Assembly (NCBI GenBank): GCA_946811695.1
Contig: OX328124.1
Span: 99,000,547 to 99,064,546, forward strand
Length of the DNA stretch: 64,000 nt
Source: Gonocerus acuteangulatus
Lineage: Eukaryota > Arthropoda > Insecta > Hemiptera > Coreidae
Direction of reading: 5' to 3'
Shown here: positions 22,060-33,887 of the stretch, piece after piece
How the letters are laid out: each line of letters begins with the position of its first letter
Numbering within the stretch: position 1 is the first letter of the stretch
Position numbers and translations under genes: made by a program
Notes under the pieces: generated by a model
What the model was told of the DNA's origin: nothing
What the model saw: only the letters and a program-made list of their open reading frames with translations
The model's database searches: none

Positions 22060-22302
22060 TTATTGCATTTCGTCCATTTTTGTTTCGTGTTCGTCTGTAT
22101 ATTCGTCATTCTTTTGCAAAAGATAATGCCATTTTAAATTGAAGCGAAATAATCTCGCCCGTTGCACAGTGGTATCGAATTTATCTAAACCTTTCACCAT
22201 TTTTTGCATTCTTCTTATAAATCTTCTAATTACTAAAATAACTAATAAAAACGGATATTGAAAATATAAAATTACATTATCATCAAAAGTGTCCGCGATC
22301 AC
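22060..22302 (-). CDS. Unidentified 80-codon frame with one hydrophobic segment
   Basis: The translation has a hydrophobic stretch at residues 10-28 (VILYFQYPFLLVILVIRRF), a basic segment (RRFIRRMQKMVKGLDKFD) and an acidic end. It continues upstream about 15 codons without an ATG. The hydrophobic-then-RM.K...L..FD arrangement faintly recalls arthropod gustatory-receptor internal segments. The TAA stop is followed directly by about 17 A residues. No introns or further exons were found. Function not assigned. Confidence 0.15.
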   Translation of the reverse strand: MIADTFDDNVILYFQYPFLLVILVIRRFIRRMQKMVKGLDKFDTTVQRARLFRFNLKWHYLLQKNDEYTDEHETKMDEMQ

Positions 22303-22949
22303 GGTAAGTAAATAATGTCGTAATCTGTTAATGAGATTTTAATGGTTCCCATGAAATAAGGAGGTTATGTATAATGGCCATGTTTGTGAGCATTTCATTT
22401 TTCAGAAAGTTTTTTTCTTGCAATGTCCCTCTGAACTGTATGATGTTCTTATGTTCGATTTCAATAACATATTGAGAATGTTTATAGCATCCCAGTTAAT
22501 TAATACTTCATTTTTCAGTTTTTTTTTTTTTTTTTGTTTGTTTTTTTTTAAGGCCTACCAAACTTTTAGGATATTAACGCCACAGATGTTAAATAAAGTT
22601 TGGAATTTTATTTTATAAATGTATGGTTGTAATAGCTGTTATTAAGCCTTTATGTGATTAAATTATTGTCTTCAAAACGATATATTATCGAATATTAGAA
22701 TTTTTAAACTTATGTTACTTAATTTAAATATTTGTTGATAGTTAATTTAAGTACCTTAAGCAATGATTTCTGTTTGGTGCACATAGCCAGGTTTTGGTTT
22801 ACTTCAACCCCGGGCCATGTGCCACAACAATCATAGTTTATTTAGACGTTGTGTGTATTCTAAAAAATTAAATACATTTTGATCTTAGTCGGGCTATCGC
22901 CCATATCTTCACTCAAATCACCCGTGAGCTCAAATAGAGACCTTTCATT

Positions 22950-22990
22950 CTCGTAGGCACGGCATTCAGTGAAGATGCCGTGCCTACGAG
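22950..22990. repeat. Perfect 16-bp-stem hairpin
   Basis: CTCGTAGGCACGGCAT and ATGCCGTGCCTACGAG flank a 9-base loop (TCAGTGAAG). The stem is GC-rich in an AT-rich setting, so it would be very stable as RNA or single-stranded DNA. It is not followed by CTAA, so it does not fit the Helentron-like 3' ends here. Confidence 0.9.
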
Positions 22991-23435
22991 ATTTGCACTT
23001 TTTCAGTTTTGTCCAACCAGAATTCTATTTCGGAACGCTGTGTGCTGTTCTGTAATTCGGGATTAAACAAATTATAGCAAATACGTTCGCCAAAAAGGAG
23101 ATTTTCTTTTGTGCAAATAGCTAATTCTGCTTGTTTACTATGAAAAAAAAAAATCGTTTTGTGTATGAGATAAATGAAGGTTGGATACAAATTTGCGAAA
23201 ACCAAGTTAACCCATTTATTGTTTTTATACATCTCTTCCGAAAAGTATTACTCACAATGGAGTGTTATGTACCACAACAGGTGCATTCTCTATGAAACTA
23301 AGTACCTGGAATGGAACAAAATATATTAACATGTAAAGTTGATAAATTGGTGTGTGTAAGTATAGTTTTTGTATTTTATCTGTAGTGTATTGAATCTCAA
23401 AAGGTTATCGATAGACATCAATTGCATATTACCAG

Positions 23436-23439
<4 letters not shown>

Positions 23440-23484
<45 letters not shown>

Positions 23485-23487
23485 ATG

Positions 23488-23530
<43 letters not shown>
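23440..23530. repeat. Paired (AT)n tracts
   Basis: Two AT runs separated by CAATATGTAATT. A third run lies at 23717-23774. Confidence 0.95.
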
Positions 23531-23534
<4 letters not shown>

Positions 23535-23718
23535 TATTCTTGTAGATGACCCAAAATATCTAAATTATTTTATTTAGGAGTATTAAGCCAGACTCCAGAG
23601 GGAGTACATGGTAATGAGAGGAAAAGATGCACGAAACATGTCGGGCCTATTAAATAAAGTAGTATAATAAAGGAAGACTGCTTTAACGATCCCATGCCTC
23701 CTAAGATAACAAATAATA

Positions 23719-23777
<59 letters not shown>

Positions 23778-24487
23778 ATTTTCCGTGAGGTATTTATCTG
23801 TACATACCTTCCTTATTGGAGAGTACATGGGGGAAAAAAAAAATTTGTTCTAGAGTTTTAAGTTCTTGTAGATTGCATGACGTATCTGTATTTCTTTTTA
23901 CCGCGGATTTTAAAATATATAACTTGACAAAGATTCTGTGAATCCTTGTTTTAGAAAGAGGAACTTTTCAAGAATTTTAGGTAGAACTCTTAGATAAAAT
24001 TAGAAAATGCAAATAACCAAGTTCTTATTCTCCAGAAACAACATTTAATTAGTGCATCCAGACGAGGGATAGGGCTGCCTCAGAAGAACTTGTCTAGAAT
24101 CACTAATTGCGAGACTAAGAGTGCTCCATCTTGCATCAACCTCTTTGCATTCTTTGACGATTAAAACGTCTGCCACGATTATTAAACTTATGTAATTGCT
24201 TCCATTTTCTCTAATGTATACATCATTAGTAATACAGAATGTAAAACAAAACTAAAATTCTCTCTTTCTCTTGCGTGCTCTCTTAGCCATCTTTCTTTCT
24301 CTTTGGAATATTCTTATGTTTTTCCCTTCTCTAAACTTAAACAGTCTGCTCTGCTTACAGTCTGCTGAGCGATACCTTTCATATCCTCAGTGCCATTAGT
24401 GAAGGAATAGAAGCAATTGTTGGTGGGTTTTGATCTTTCATAAAAAAATATAAAATAAAATCTCGAAGTGATGAAAGATTTAACACA

Positions 24488-24924
24488 TGTGAGGAAAAGT
24501 ATAGGGCAGGAAGCAACGCAGACCCCTGTCAGCAGAATTGTGAGGAAAAGCATAGGACAGGAAGCAACGCAGACCCCTGTCAGCAGAATTGTGAGGAAAA
24601 GTAAAGGACAGGAAGCAACGCAGACCCCTGTCAGCAGAATTGTGAGGAAAAGCATAGGACAGGAAGCAACGCAGACCCCTGTCAGCAGAATTGAACATCA
24701 GCGGCTAGAGGACCTACAGTGCTCTATAATTCCCACGATTCCCCAATCCTACCTGCCTATTTAGGCTGGGCTAAATCCTAGCCCAGACTCACTCTCTACT
24801 AGTCTCCACGCTCGACACTCTCCACTCTTCTCTATCATCCCGTTCAGGCCAGTTGTCCTTTCAATACACGCTACTACTTACACGCTGCCTTTCATTCAGA
24901 GCCCCCGAATCTCCATCACACACA
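24488..24924 (+). mobile_element. Solo LTR, 437 bp, with 5-bp target duplication
   Basis: It starts TGTGAGG, ends CATCACACACA (TG...CA) and is flanked by ACACA on both sides (24483-24487 and 24925-24929). Removing it restores a B-type sequence seen uninterrupted near 45060-45100. The first half is a four-copy 51-bp array and the second half is pyrimidine-rich, typical of U3 followed by R/U5. No internal coding region remains, so the provirus-like body was lost by LTR-LTR recombination. Superfamily not determinable. Confidence 0.65.
24489..24692 (+). repeat. 4 x 51-bp tandem repeat in the LTR
   Basis: Units begin at 24489, 24540, 24591 and 24642 with GTGAGGAAAAG and contain AAGCAACGCAGACCCCTGTC. 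Because 51 is a multiple of three, open frames appear on both strands; these are artefacts. Confidence 0.95.
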
Positions 24925-26201
24925 ACACAACAGGAGACTAATAGTATCATAAGCGGAAATGACTCCCCCACCTTCCTAACGTTCACCGTAGGACAACACT
25001 ATTGCTAATATGATTCTCAGTTTTTTAACTTCACATGAAAATACTTATTTTACTGATAAATACAATTTAAAAACAAAAAACAACAAATTAAAAAGTGTGT
25101 TAAACAAAGATAAAATCCGTTCAAAAGACAAAACCGACACTTAAGAAGCTTTTTTGTAGAAACTTTAGTAAGCCTTTCAATAGTTAACTCCAACTTACCA
25201 CGATTTCCCCAACCGTTTTCGAGATATGTACGAAAATATAAGAATATACAAAAACTTTTCGTGTCTATTAATAACATTTTTTTAATGCTTCTTTACGGGC
25301 ATATCGCCTTCGTTGCGGAGTGCTCACAAAAAAAAAAAAAAAATCCAAATGTAACTTTTTTCGTCCTTATATCCATCCATCCAAATGTAACTAAAATTAA
25401 AATAACATGATTAGATAAATTTCAAACACGTAAAAAATATTTCAATTGATTCCCCCACTGAAAATTGCCTCGAAAAAGTAAGTGTTACGATTTTTTTTTT
25501 TTTTTTCGCGCGAAGTTTTAGAGAATTTATTTCTTCACCTAATGCAATTTCATCTTTTCAGTTTTGGAGTCAAGTAAGCAGTACAGAAGTGATTTTTTAA
25601 TGATACTTCAGTCTGAAATGATTCTTGAGTTAACCTTTGTGCCTCTTCAGGATCCAATCTTATTTGGTGTTCCCCTCTGTAACACAACGCCAACCCCACA
25701 CCAGAACTGTAAATATTATACGGCCAAAGAAGAAATAATTTTGTTAGTTTCTTCATCTCGAACCTGCCTTCCGTTCCATTTCTAAGGGTAACACATCCAT
25801 AAATAAAACTTGTCATAACATAATTAAAGCTAAAGACGTCATAAAAAAATAACAGAGGTACTTTCTGAATTCAGCAAAGCTTTACGCGACCTTGATCTTA
25901 TTTTTTTTCCCTAAAAAAAGTCATTGCTACAAACAACTTGAAGTATCCCTAATTGGGTTTTATCTTACCTTTTTTGATCGTTTCCAATTTATGAAACCTC
26001 CTTCCATCCTGCCTTTATTCCGCACAATTTAGGAATTTCTCAAGGATGTTTTTATTTCTTGTAACATTATCGTAATATTTAACCTCAACATACACAGCTA
26101 AGATATAATACTATCAGCCGTAGGGCATTTCCTTTCAATTAAGTATCTACATCATTCTTTATAAACTTAGTATTAGTAGAGACAAGGCTCAGAGCACGCG
26201 C

Positions 26202-26391
<190 letters not shown>

Positions 26392-27268
26392 TGAAAATGG
26401 GAATTGAACGCTGTTGTGAAATATTGTTTTTATTATTATTAAGTCTGACTAGTTATTTAACTACAATATTATAAAGAATTTTCACTAAAAGCTATCTTCA
26501 AAGTCTTCCAAGTAATAACCCTGAAAGTAATTTTGTGACTTCTTTCTTTGTTCTCTAACAACAGAACTCAGTAGTTTCAAACTTTCTTTATAAAAGAGTA
26601 TCATTGAATCTTTCAAGCAGAAATGTTTTTACCCTGTTTAAAGAGCAATATCTGATCGTTAAGGTGATCCATTTAAAACTTAAAAACAAATATTAAAATC
26701 ACGTCACATAGGTGCCGCATAACTAAGCATATAAAATGTGGAACGTTTACGCACCATTCATGAAGAATGTGTGAACCTAAAATCAGTGTTGGGTATAAGG
26801 AAAAGCGCTAAGAACAACAATATTTGAACGTTATTGTCATATACATAGATATATACATTTGTTAGTAAGTATGTTAGGCCCAATTCATTCAGAAAATTTA
26901 TATTAAGCGTAAATGTATAATAACTCAGAAAATTAAAGTGTTCAGAAAAGGGAATTACATTGAATTGTGTATTTCCAGAAGCGTGCCTGGACAGATATAA
27001 GCGTGAAAAAAGTTCGGTTTAGAAACCTGGGAACAACTGTCTGGTCTCGGCTCCTGGAACGAGTCTCCAGGAATCCAATATCACAAAAATCCCAGCTCCA
27101 AGTCCACTGTCACCGCCGGATATCAATGTCTACAGCTTACATTCATTCTTCTGGAAGTCTAACATTCGAGCCTCTACTGTAATAGTTATCCTGTGACTGT
27201 AAAATATTCCATAAGTGTCAAGGAAATTTTGTTATATCATCCATGATTTTTTTTTTTTTTTTTAAATG

Positions 27269-27688
27269 TCCATCACAAAGGAGCTGCATTACTAATCACA
27301 TTCCTCAGATAGCGGTAGTGTACGCTGCATTCTTGTCGGCCGGTATGAGCAAATTACTAATTATAGTACGGGGTAACCCCCCCCCCCTCTAGATGGACCG
27401 ATGTAAAGGTTAAAAACCTTCCAAAGGGTAAAGTTTTAACGGGAGTCATTTTTGGTATCTAGAAGGTAGGATCGAGAGTACTACGCCTGACTCAAGCCAG
27501 TATACATGACGGGAGGACTTCCTGATAAGGAAAGCCCTTGAAGAGGTGCGAACAAAGGCACGAAACATGTCGGGCAAAATATAGAAAATAAAGTAGTTGA
27601 ACAAAAACGAATGGTGTTCTAGTTCATCGACCCTCTGCCAAAAAAAAAGAAAAAAAGAAAAAAGAACAAGTGAAAAATATATATTGTG

Positions 27689-27752
<64 letters not shown>

Positions 27753-27859
27753 TAATGTTACGGCTCTAGAACGTAGGAGCGATGAAGGTTTCAAGAAGTG
27801 TTTCAATCATTCCTTCATGAGTGCAACCTCAGTAGCTAAATTCTTTCGAAAAGTGCTAA
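27269..27859 (+). mobile_element. Family A copy A3, rearranged
   Basis: The 5' end TCCATCACAAAGGAGCTGCA and the 3' end ..AAAGTGCTAA with CAACCTCAGTAGCTAAATTC identify family A. It has one internal unit remnant (GGGGTAACCCCCCC) and then an insertion from about 27477 to 27768. The insert contains the CACGAAACATGTCGGGC motif and an (AT)n tract at 27690-27745. Confidence 0.65.
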
Positions 27860-27931
27860 AAATCTAAACAGCTTTTTTAAAACCATGCATTATATAAAAA
27901 TAATAATAATATTTTTTTAACCATGATGTAT

Positions 27932-28189
27932 ATATCGTCGATACAAAAGCAAACTAACGAATATGAAAATCACCACTTTTCAGAGTGGAAAAGTATTCAT
28001 TCATAACTTATTTTTGGACGGTCAAATATTCGGCAGATTTGACCTTTTGATAGTGGAATACTTTCCCTTTAATAGAGTGAAATCAGATTCAAGGATTAGC
28101 CGCACATAAGTCCAGCAGAAATTAGTAAAGATTGACGATGAAAGATGCATTTTTTCATATTCGTTAGTTTGCTTTTGTATCGACGATAT
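27932..28189. mobile_element. MITE M1, 258 bp, long TIRs
   Basis: It begins ATATCGTCGATACAAAAGCA and ends with the reverse complement; the terminal repeats extend to about 37 bp (through CTAACGAATATGAAAA). A second copy lies at 62541-62797 in the opposite orientation. No coding capacity; superfamily uncertain. Confidence 0.82.
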
Positions 28190-28194
28190 ACTCA

Positions 28195-29010
28195 TTTTTC
28201 AATATATTTACGTATAATTTGTTATACTAGAACATACTTTTTAAAACAATTCAAACGAAATATTTTTTCGCAAGTCATTGTCAGTAGTATGTTTAAAAAA
28301 GCAATTATCAAAATGGGCCACCATTTGTCAATTGGAATGGAATGGCCCAAGTATACGTTGTTAATGATCATTTAGCCCATAAGTAGGTAATCATTTCACA
28401 CCTATGGTGCCGTTGACGTTTTTCTTCCTCATGATTCATAGATACGAAATAAGCAATAAAAAAAAATATTTCAATGCCAATTTTGTGGGGGTCAATTTAA
28501 GGGTTATTTTTTGCGATTTTGCATTGGAAAATCATCCTACAAAAGGATGACCATTATTTTTTTCTGACGCCCTGCTCAGATTCAATTCTGGATGCCAGTG
28601 TAGCTGCCAAATTCCCCTCTAGGAATTCTTAAATTTTGTAATATAATTTTACTCTGAGTATTCTTTTCAGTTTTATTATAAGCATTTTCCTGGGCTGGAT
28701 ATTTATTAATTTCGGAGTAAGGAAATTGAACAATATAAGAAATTTCACTCCTTTCCTGTAAAAAGCTGTGATATGATTCTTGACTTTTTCCCTTTTTCCT
28801 TGTCGAATACTTATGCTAATCATCTCCATGAGATCTAGTATAATGTTGATAACATATAGAGAGAAGGAATTCTTAGAATTCCTTGGTTTTTAAATGTTAT
28901 TTTCTATTTCATGTCCATTTCGTAGATTCCTTTTAATCTTCTTTTGTAATTTTATTCTTTCATCCATTAATTAATTATTCAACGTAACGTAAAAACTTAT
29001 TTCTTATTAG
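28195..29010. other. No recognisable gene
   Basis: AT-rich sequence with short chance frames only. Confidence 0.4.
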
Positions 29011-29018
29011 ATAGCCAG

Positions 29019-29382
29019 AAGGTATACAGAGTTTCGTAACAATACAACTGAAATTACGACCGGTATAAGGAAATTAGTTTTTTCTGACCGGAGTAAACCC
29101 CCCCTTCTAGTCAACCGATTTAGTTTATTTTTACAACACATTTTTCTCTTCAGTTGACCACAACAAATACCGATTTTCGTTGAAATATAATAAAAATTAT
29201 GGCTGGTATTGTCAAATAACTAGTTTGGCTCCGGTGTAAACACCCCCTCCGGATGGACCTATTTTGTTGGTTAACGAACTCTTTAAATCGTTTGATGAGG
29301 GAATTCTACATATCAAGTTTCGTGGAGAAAAATCAAAAACTCTGGCCTGTATCGTGTTAACGGACACATATATAACTATATA

Positions 29383-29441
<59 letters not shown>

Positions 29442-29534
29442 ATATAAGGATCGATGAAGATTCGAAGAAATGTTTAAAAAATTCCGTCATGAGTGCAACC
29501 TCAATAGCTACTTTCCTTCGGAGGAAAGTGCTAA
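29019..29534 (+). mobile_element. Family A copy A4, 5' truncated
   Basis: It contains three diverged ~143-bp units, the TTAACGGACA lead into (AT)n at 29386-29435, and the complete 3' hairpin with GAGGAAAGTGCTAA. The 5' end and first units are missing. Confidence 0.75.
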
Positions 29535-30374
29535 AACAGGTAGGTAGCAATATTTTGCCGTATCATGAAAAACACTGCTTCATTAATTTTTAGAATATTT
29601 CAGAGAACACACAAGACGAGTCACATAAATAAATATACTTTTCTAGATAAACAAAGACCTCTTCGTACAAAAATAAATATAAATTACAAACATCCGTATT
29701 TAATAAAAATCGAAGCCCCATATTCGTGGTATATCTGAAACAGGTATTGAAATTCTTCCCCGCAGTATTATTTATTCAAATATGTACCCTAATGGGAATC
29801 AGAGCTGGTTTATGAAAACCCGCATTGCTCCCGAGAATTCCGGGTTTCATAGAATGTGAATTCCAAATAAACGAGATTGTAAGAAATCAATCTGCAGAAG
29901 CACCGTTGTTTCCGCATAACATATTATTTTTGCGTTTGTGGGTTTGTGTGTTTTAGTGATAAATTCGATGATACGTTCAACTCCAGATATCAGGAAAACA
30001 CATGTACATTACTTCCAGAATTTTCATAAAAATGTATTATAAATAGTTATTATTCAACAGCCATTGTGTTGTCGCTGCGTGGGAGTAAAATTTTATTATT
30101 CAACAAAGATAATAACTTCTGCATAAGAGTTATTCATAATTTCACACTGTATATCTATTTTAATAATCGATGCAAATACAGACAATGTTATTTGGTTATT
30201 TTGTTTAGTTATTGATTCAGAAATTTGTTTTTTATTTATTTATTTTATATAATTTTTTTTATCAGTATGAAAATTTATTCTTTTTCTCTGTGCTAGTTTT
30301 TTGTTTCAATTTTACCGAAAATATGTAATGAAATATGTTTTATTTCATTTATTCATTAGATTATTTATTTATAA

Positions 30375-31430
30375 TTTTTATTCAATCCCTATGCAGATAT
30401 ATACTCAGAGAGACAAGCAAAGCAAAAGCCGCTCATAGTACGCTGTATGCTAGATAGAGAGAATGGACATGCTCTTACACAACCGACGTACACGCAAAGA
30501 CATCTCTCAATTCCTCCCTGGAGAGTAAATAACTTAAAAATTGACTTGACTCTGACAACATTTAAAAAGACTGACACACTTTCTAAATACTTTTGCCAGA
30601 CTACGTACAACCATTTAACGCAGACAAACACAGATACACTGTACCTATTCACTGATGGATCTAAGATGAATGCTGGCGTCGGTGCAGCTGCTATTATAAA
30701 TCAAGAAAAATATCTCGCCACGTTACCGAAATGCACGAGCATATACACCGCTGAGCTGCACGGAATTCTCTTAGGTCTAACTAACGTACAAACTACAACA
30801 CAGAACATAACACTATGCTCAGACTCGTTAAGTTGTTTACTCTCCTTACACATATATAACACTAATCCTATCATCATACAAATTTTAGAGCACATCATCA
30901 GACTTCAGACACACAACATACTGGTAACAATGTTGTGGGTACCATGACATGAAAATATTGGACAATCCACAACAGCAGACGAACAAGCAAAACAAGCAAG
31001 CAGAGGAGAATCAGTTGACTTGAACTTACTTACGACTGAAGACTTACACTTACTAATTACGGATAATATCCGTCTAGGATGGGAAGCCTCATGGTACAGC
31101 ACAAGAGACAACCTCCTGAGGGAGATAAAAAGCAGTACTCATGAATGGCAAGCTAGTCCGCAGCTATCAAGACGTGATGAAGTAGTAATTACAAGACTGA
31201 GAATTGGGCACACTCATTTAACACATTCCCATCTCATGACTAGACAAGACAGTCCAATATGTCAGACATGCAACAGACAACTAACAGTTAAACACTTACT
31301 TACAGAATGCAGAACACGAGACTATTTAACGATTCCACATAACATGTCCGAACTATTTTCTGAAAAAAGCCCACACATTGTTACTATTCTACAACACTTA
31401 CATAAAATGAAACTGTACGACAAAATATGA
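30375..31430 (+). pseudogene. LINE ORF2 C-terminus: RNase H and CCHC knuckle, one internal stop
   Basis: The frame is continuous from 30375 to 31430 except for one TGA at 30945-30947. Numbered from the ATG at 30447, the RNase H acidic residues are D70 (LFTDGSKM), E103 (YTAELHG) and D126 (CSDSLS). The stop replaces the Gly of the expected WVPGH segment; ENIGQSTTADEQAKQAS follows in frame. The last part has C-x2-C-x7-H-x4-C (SPICQTC..KHLLTEC). In an active element RNase H removes the RNA template strand. With a single nonsense change and no frameshift this is a fairly young copy. Confidence 0.8.
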
Positions 31431-31881
31431 CTCAACTGAACGTATGTATGGTTTATTGAAGCGATTGCGAATAACTGTTTGTGTGTGTGTGTGTGTGTGT
31501 GTGCGTGTGTGTGTGTGTGTGTTTGTGTGTGTGTATGTGTGTATGTGTGTATGTGTGTGTGTGTGTGTGTGTGTGTTAAAATTAAATGTCTCGTCATAGA
31601 ATAATGATTTTTATATTGAAATAAACTATCAGATACTTTATTATTTCTTATTATAATAGTTCAGCTATTGTTTTGTACTTCTTTCTTCTTCTATTTTTTT
31701 TTTTTTTTTTTTTTTTTCGTTTTTATTTTGTTAACTTTATGTTGTGCTTTGTAGCCCTTGTGTTTACCTTATATCTTTTAATATTTTATTTACTTCTATT
31801 TGTTTACTTATATTACTTTCATGAAATATGTGAGCAGATCACCTTGCTGTTGCGGAGCTCCATAAATAAATAAATAAATAT
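30375..31881 (+). mobile_element. 5'-truncated LINE (RNase H-bearing, I-like)
   Basis: It covers the C-terminal part of the polyprotein frame, a 3' region with a (GT)n tract (31480-31576), an oligo-T run, and a tail GTTGCGGAGCTCC followed by (ATAA)n at about 31862-31881. An RNase H domain followed by a CCHC knuckle and a short simple-repeat tail is the architecture of I-type and related LINE clades. The endonuclease and reverse transcriptase are absent, consistent with truncation during target-primed reverse transcription. Confidence 0.75.
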
Positions 31882-31884
31882 TTA

Positions 31885-32245
31885 TAATTTATTCTTTTCT
31901 CAAACTTTCGTTGAGATGTCTATTTTCTAAATGTTTGTTTTTATTTTGAAAAATTATGTTATTTATATTATATGCACTCTGGCTGATGGATTCAGCCCTA
32001 GCCTAAGTAATTTTTTGCTTTTAAATTATTTATATGTATATCTATGGCATACATTTATGATCATTCATTCATTTATGTATATAATCGAAATTTTAATTTT
32101 TTTAATTATTTCTCAGAAATTATACTATGTGAAATGAATTTAAATGAAAAAATAAATTCTACGGTAAAATTGACTCCAAATGCCACCATTCCATATCAAA
32201 ATTTATGATAATATACCACCATTCTTGTTTGGAATGCTGGTCCCA
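31885..32245. other. No recognisable gene
   Basis: AT-rich spacer between the LINE tail and the palindrome. Confidence 0.4.
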
Positions 32246-32246
32246 T

Positions 32247-32321
32247 AAAAGAATTTATGAAAAAAAATCTGATATAATGCTATTGACTTTGCATTCATGA
32301 AAGAATGCATCATTCTTCATC

Positions 32322-32387
<66 letters not shown>

Positions 32388-33651
32388 CTTTCCATGTGAT
32401 ACAAAATATTATCATTATATTCAAACACGTTACGATGCCACCGTTCCGTGTTGGGCTTTATATTTATTTTTTATTCGAGGGGGGGGGGGGGTAATACTAA
32501 GACATGACTTATGTATTTAAAATGGGAAGAAAACACGAGACTCAAACTCTTTTTATAATTGGTGTTTTGCTGAGAAAACGTTGTACTAACCGTGAAGCAT
32601 ATTTCCCGACTTACTCTATAAATCTTACCTTCTTAAAAGGAAAGGTAAAGTTTATGTTTTGCCTAAGGGTAGTAAAAATATAATACTACCCCAAGATACA
32701 TACATTTCCCCTGGAAAATAAAGGAAAAGTTTGTGGAATAAAATGTAAACTCTCTAATGAATGTATTACTCCCTTGGGAATAGGTAAAAGAACCGAGATT
32801 TTCTCCACGGTTTTCTCTATAATTTAAGCAAGTCTCTAGACAGTTAGCAATATTTATAAATTAACACTAGCCTTTTGAAACATAATAAATCAAGTTTAAG
32901 GAGGAAATTATTAAATTAATTTTGTTAGATAATTAAAAGAATTAATTTGGACTTATATCTCGGATACATAAATCATAATATTTCTAAATTAAGTTGAATG
33001 AATCAACAAATAAGGATGTGTATTTTACAAATAAATTACAAACAGAATATATGACTATTGTTCCATTAATATTAAATATGAATATAATGTAATTATAAAC
33101 ATTACGAATTTTCCTTTCTGCATTTATCCATGATAAATAATAATTATTCAGTAGTAAGAGAAAAATACAAAATAAAGAAACAAGTAAAAAGTATCATCTT
33201 TGACTGATTAAAAAACATGTTTAGGCAAAGATCTAGACTGACCAACATACCGAAGTCTGTCCAATGTTTTATATAATTTAGATATTTAATACAAACAATT
33301 TGTAATTGGTATTCAAGAGAATTGTTTGCGTCTCTTCGTGCACCTGTGTGTGCCTTCTACGTATATGGTTTCTTTTTCCTTTTTTGTGTCATTAGTTAAA
33401 TTCGTCGGTGTTTTTTCTGTATTTAGTTGCGTCTCGTGCGTACCCCGACTTTGTAACAGTCCTCGGTCCTCAGTAATCTGTATATTTTCATAATCTGTAT
33501 ACCATGTATTTTCTCAGATTTTGTGTAAGTTAAATTCTCTATTTAACATTCAAATGACCTTCACTTGACTTTTAGGAAAAGGCGTAGGTTCGAACAAACT
33601 ACGGATTTGGACTCGGGGTCCTCGAAAACATACGCACGATTTTTTTTATTC

Positions 33652-33698
<47 letters not shown>

Positions 33699-33704
33699 AT
33701 ATAT

Positions 33705-33778
<74 letters not shown>

Positions 33779-33838
33779 GTCGAACAAACTACGGTTTTGG
33801 ACTCGGGGGCCTCGAAAACATACGCACGATTTTTTTTA

Positions 33839-33887
<49 letters not shown>

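Larger units (their letters stand above)
24361..25520 (+). mobile_element. Family B element, truncated and carrying a nested solo LTR
   Basis: The left part (CATATCCTCAGTGCCATTAGTG and onward) corresponds to the 5' region of other B-type copies. After the LTR it resumes with ACAGGAGACTAATAGTATCA and AAGCGGAAAT, matching 45075-45105. The right part carries the B-specific CCAACCGTTTTCGAGATAT and a diverged TTACGATTTTTT..CGCGCGAA before stopping short of the AT tract. A LINE-tail-like scrap (CGTTGCGGAGTGCTCACAAA) is embedded near 25310. Confidence 0.5.

Noticed and set aside
24468..24764. Repeat protein with a 17-residue unit on either strand
   Set aside because: The 51-bp LTR repeat is a multiple of three, so open frames are expected; no start context or other coding signal.
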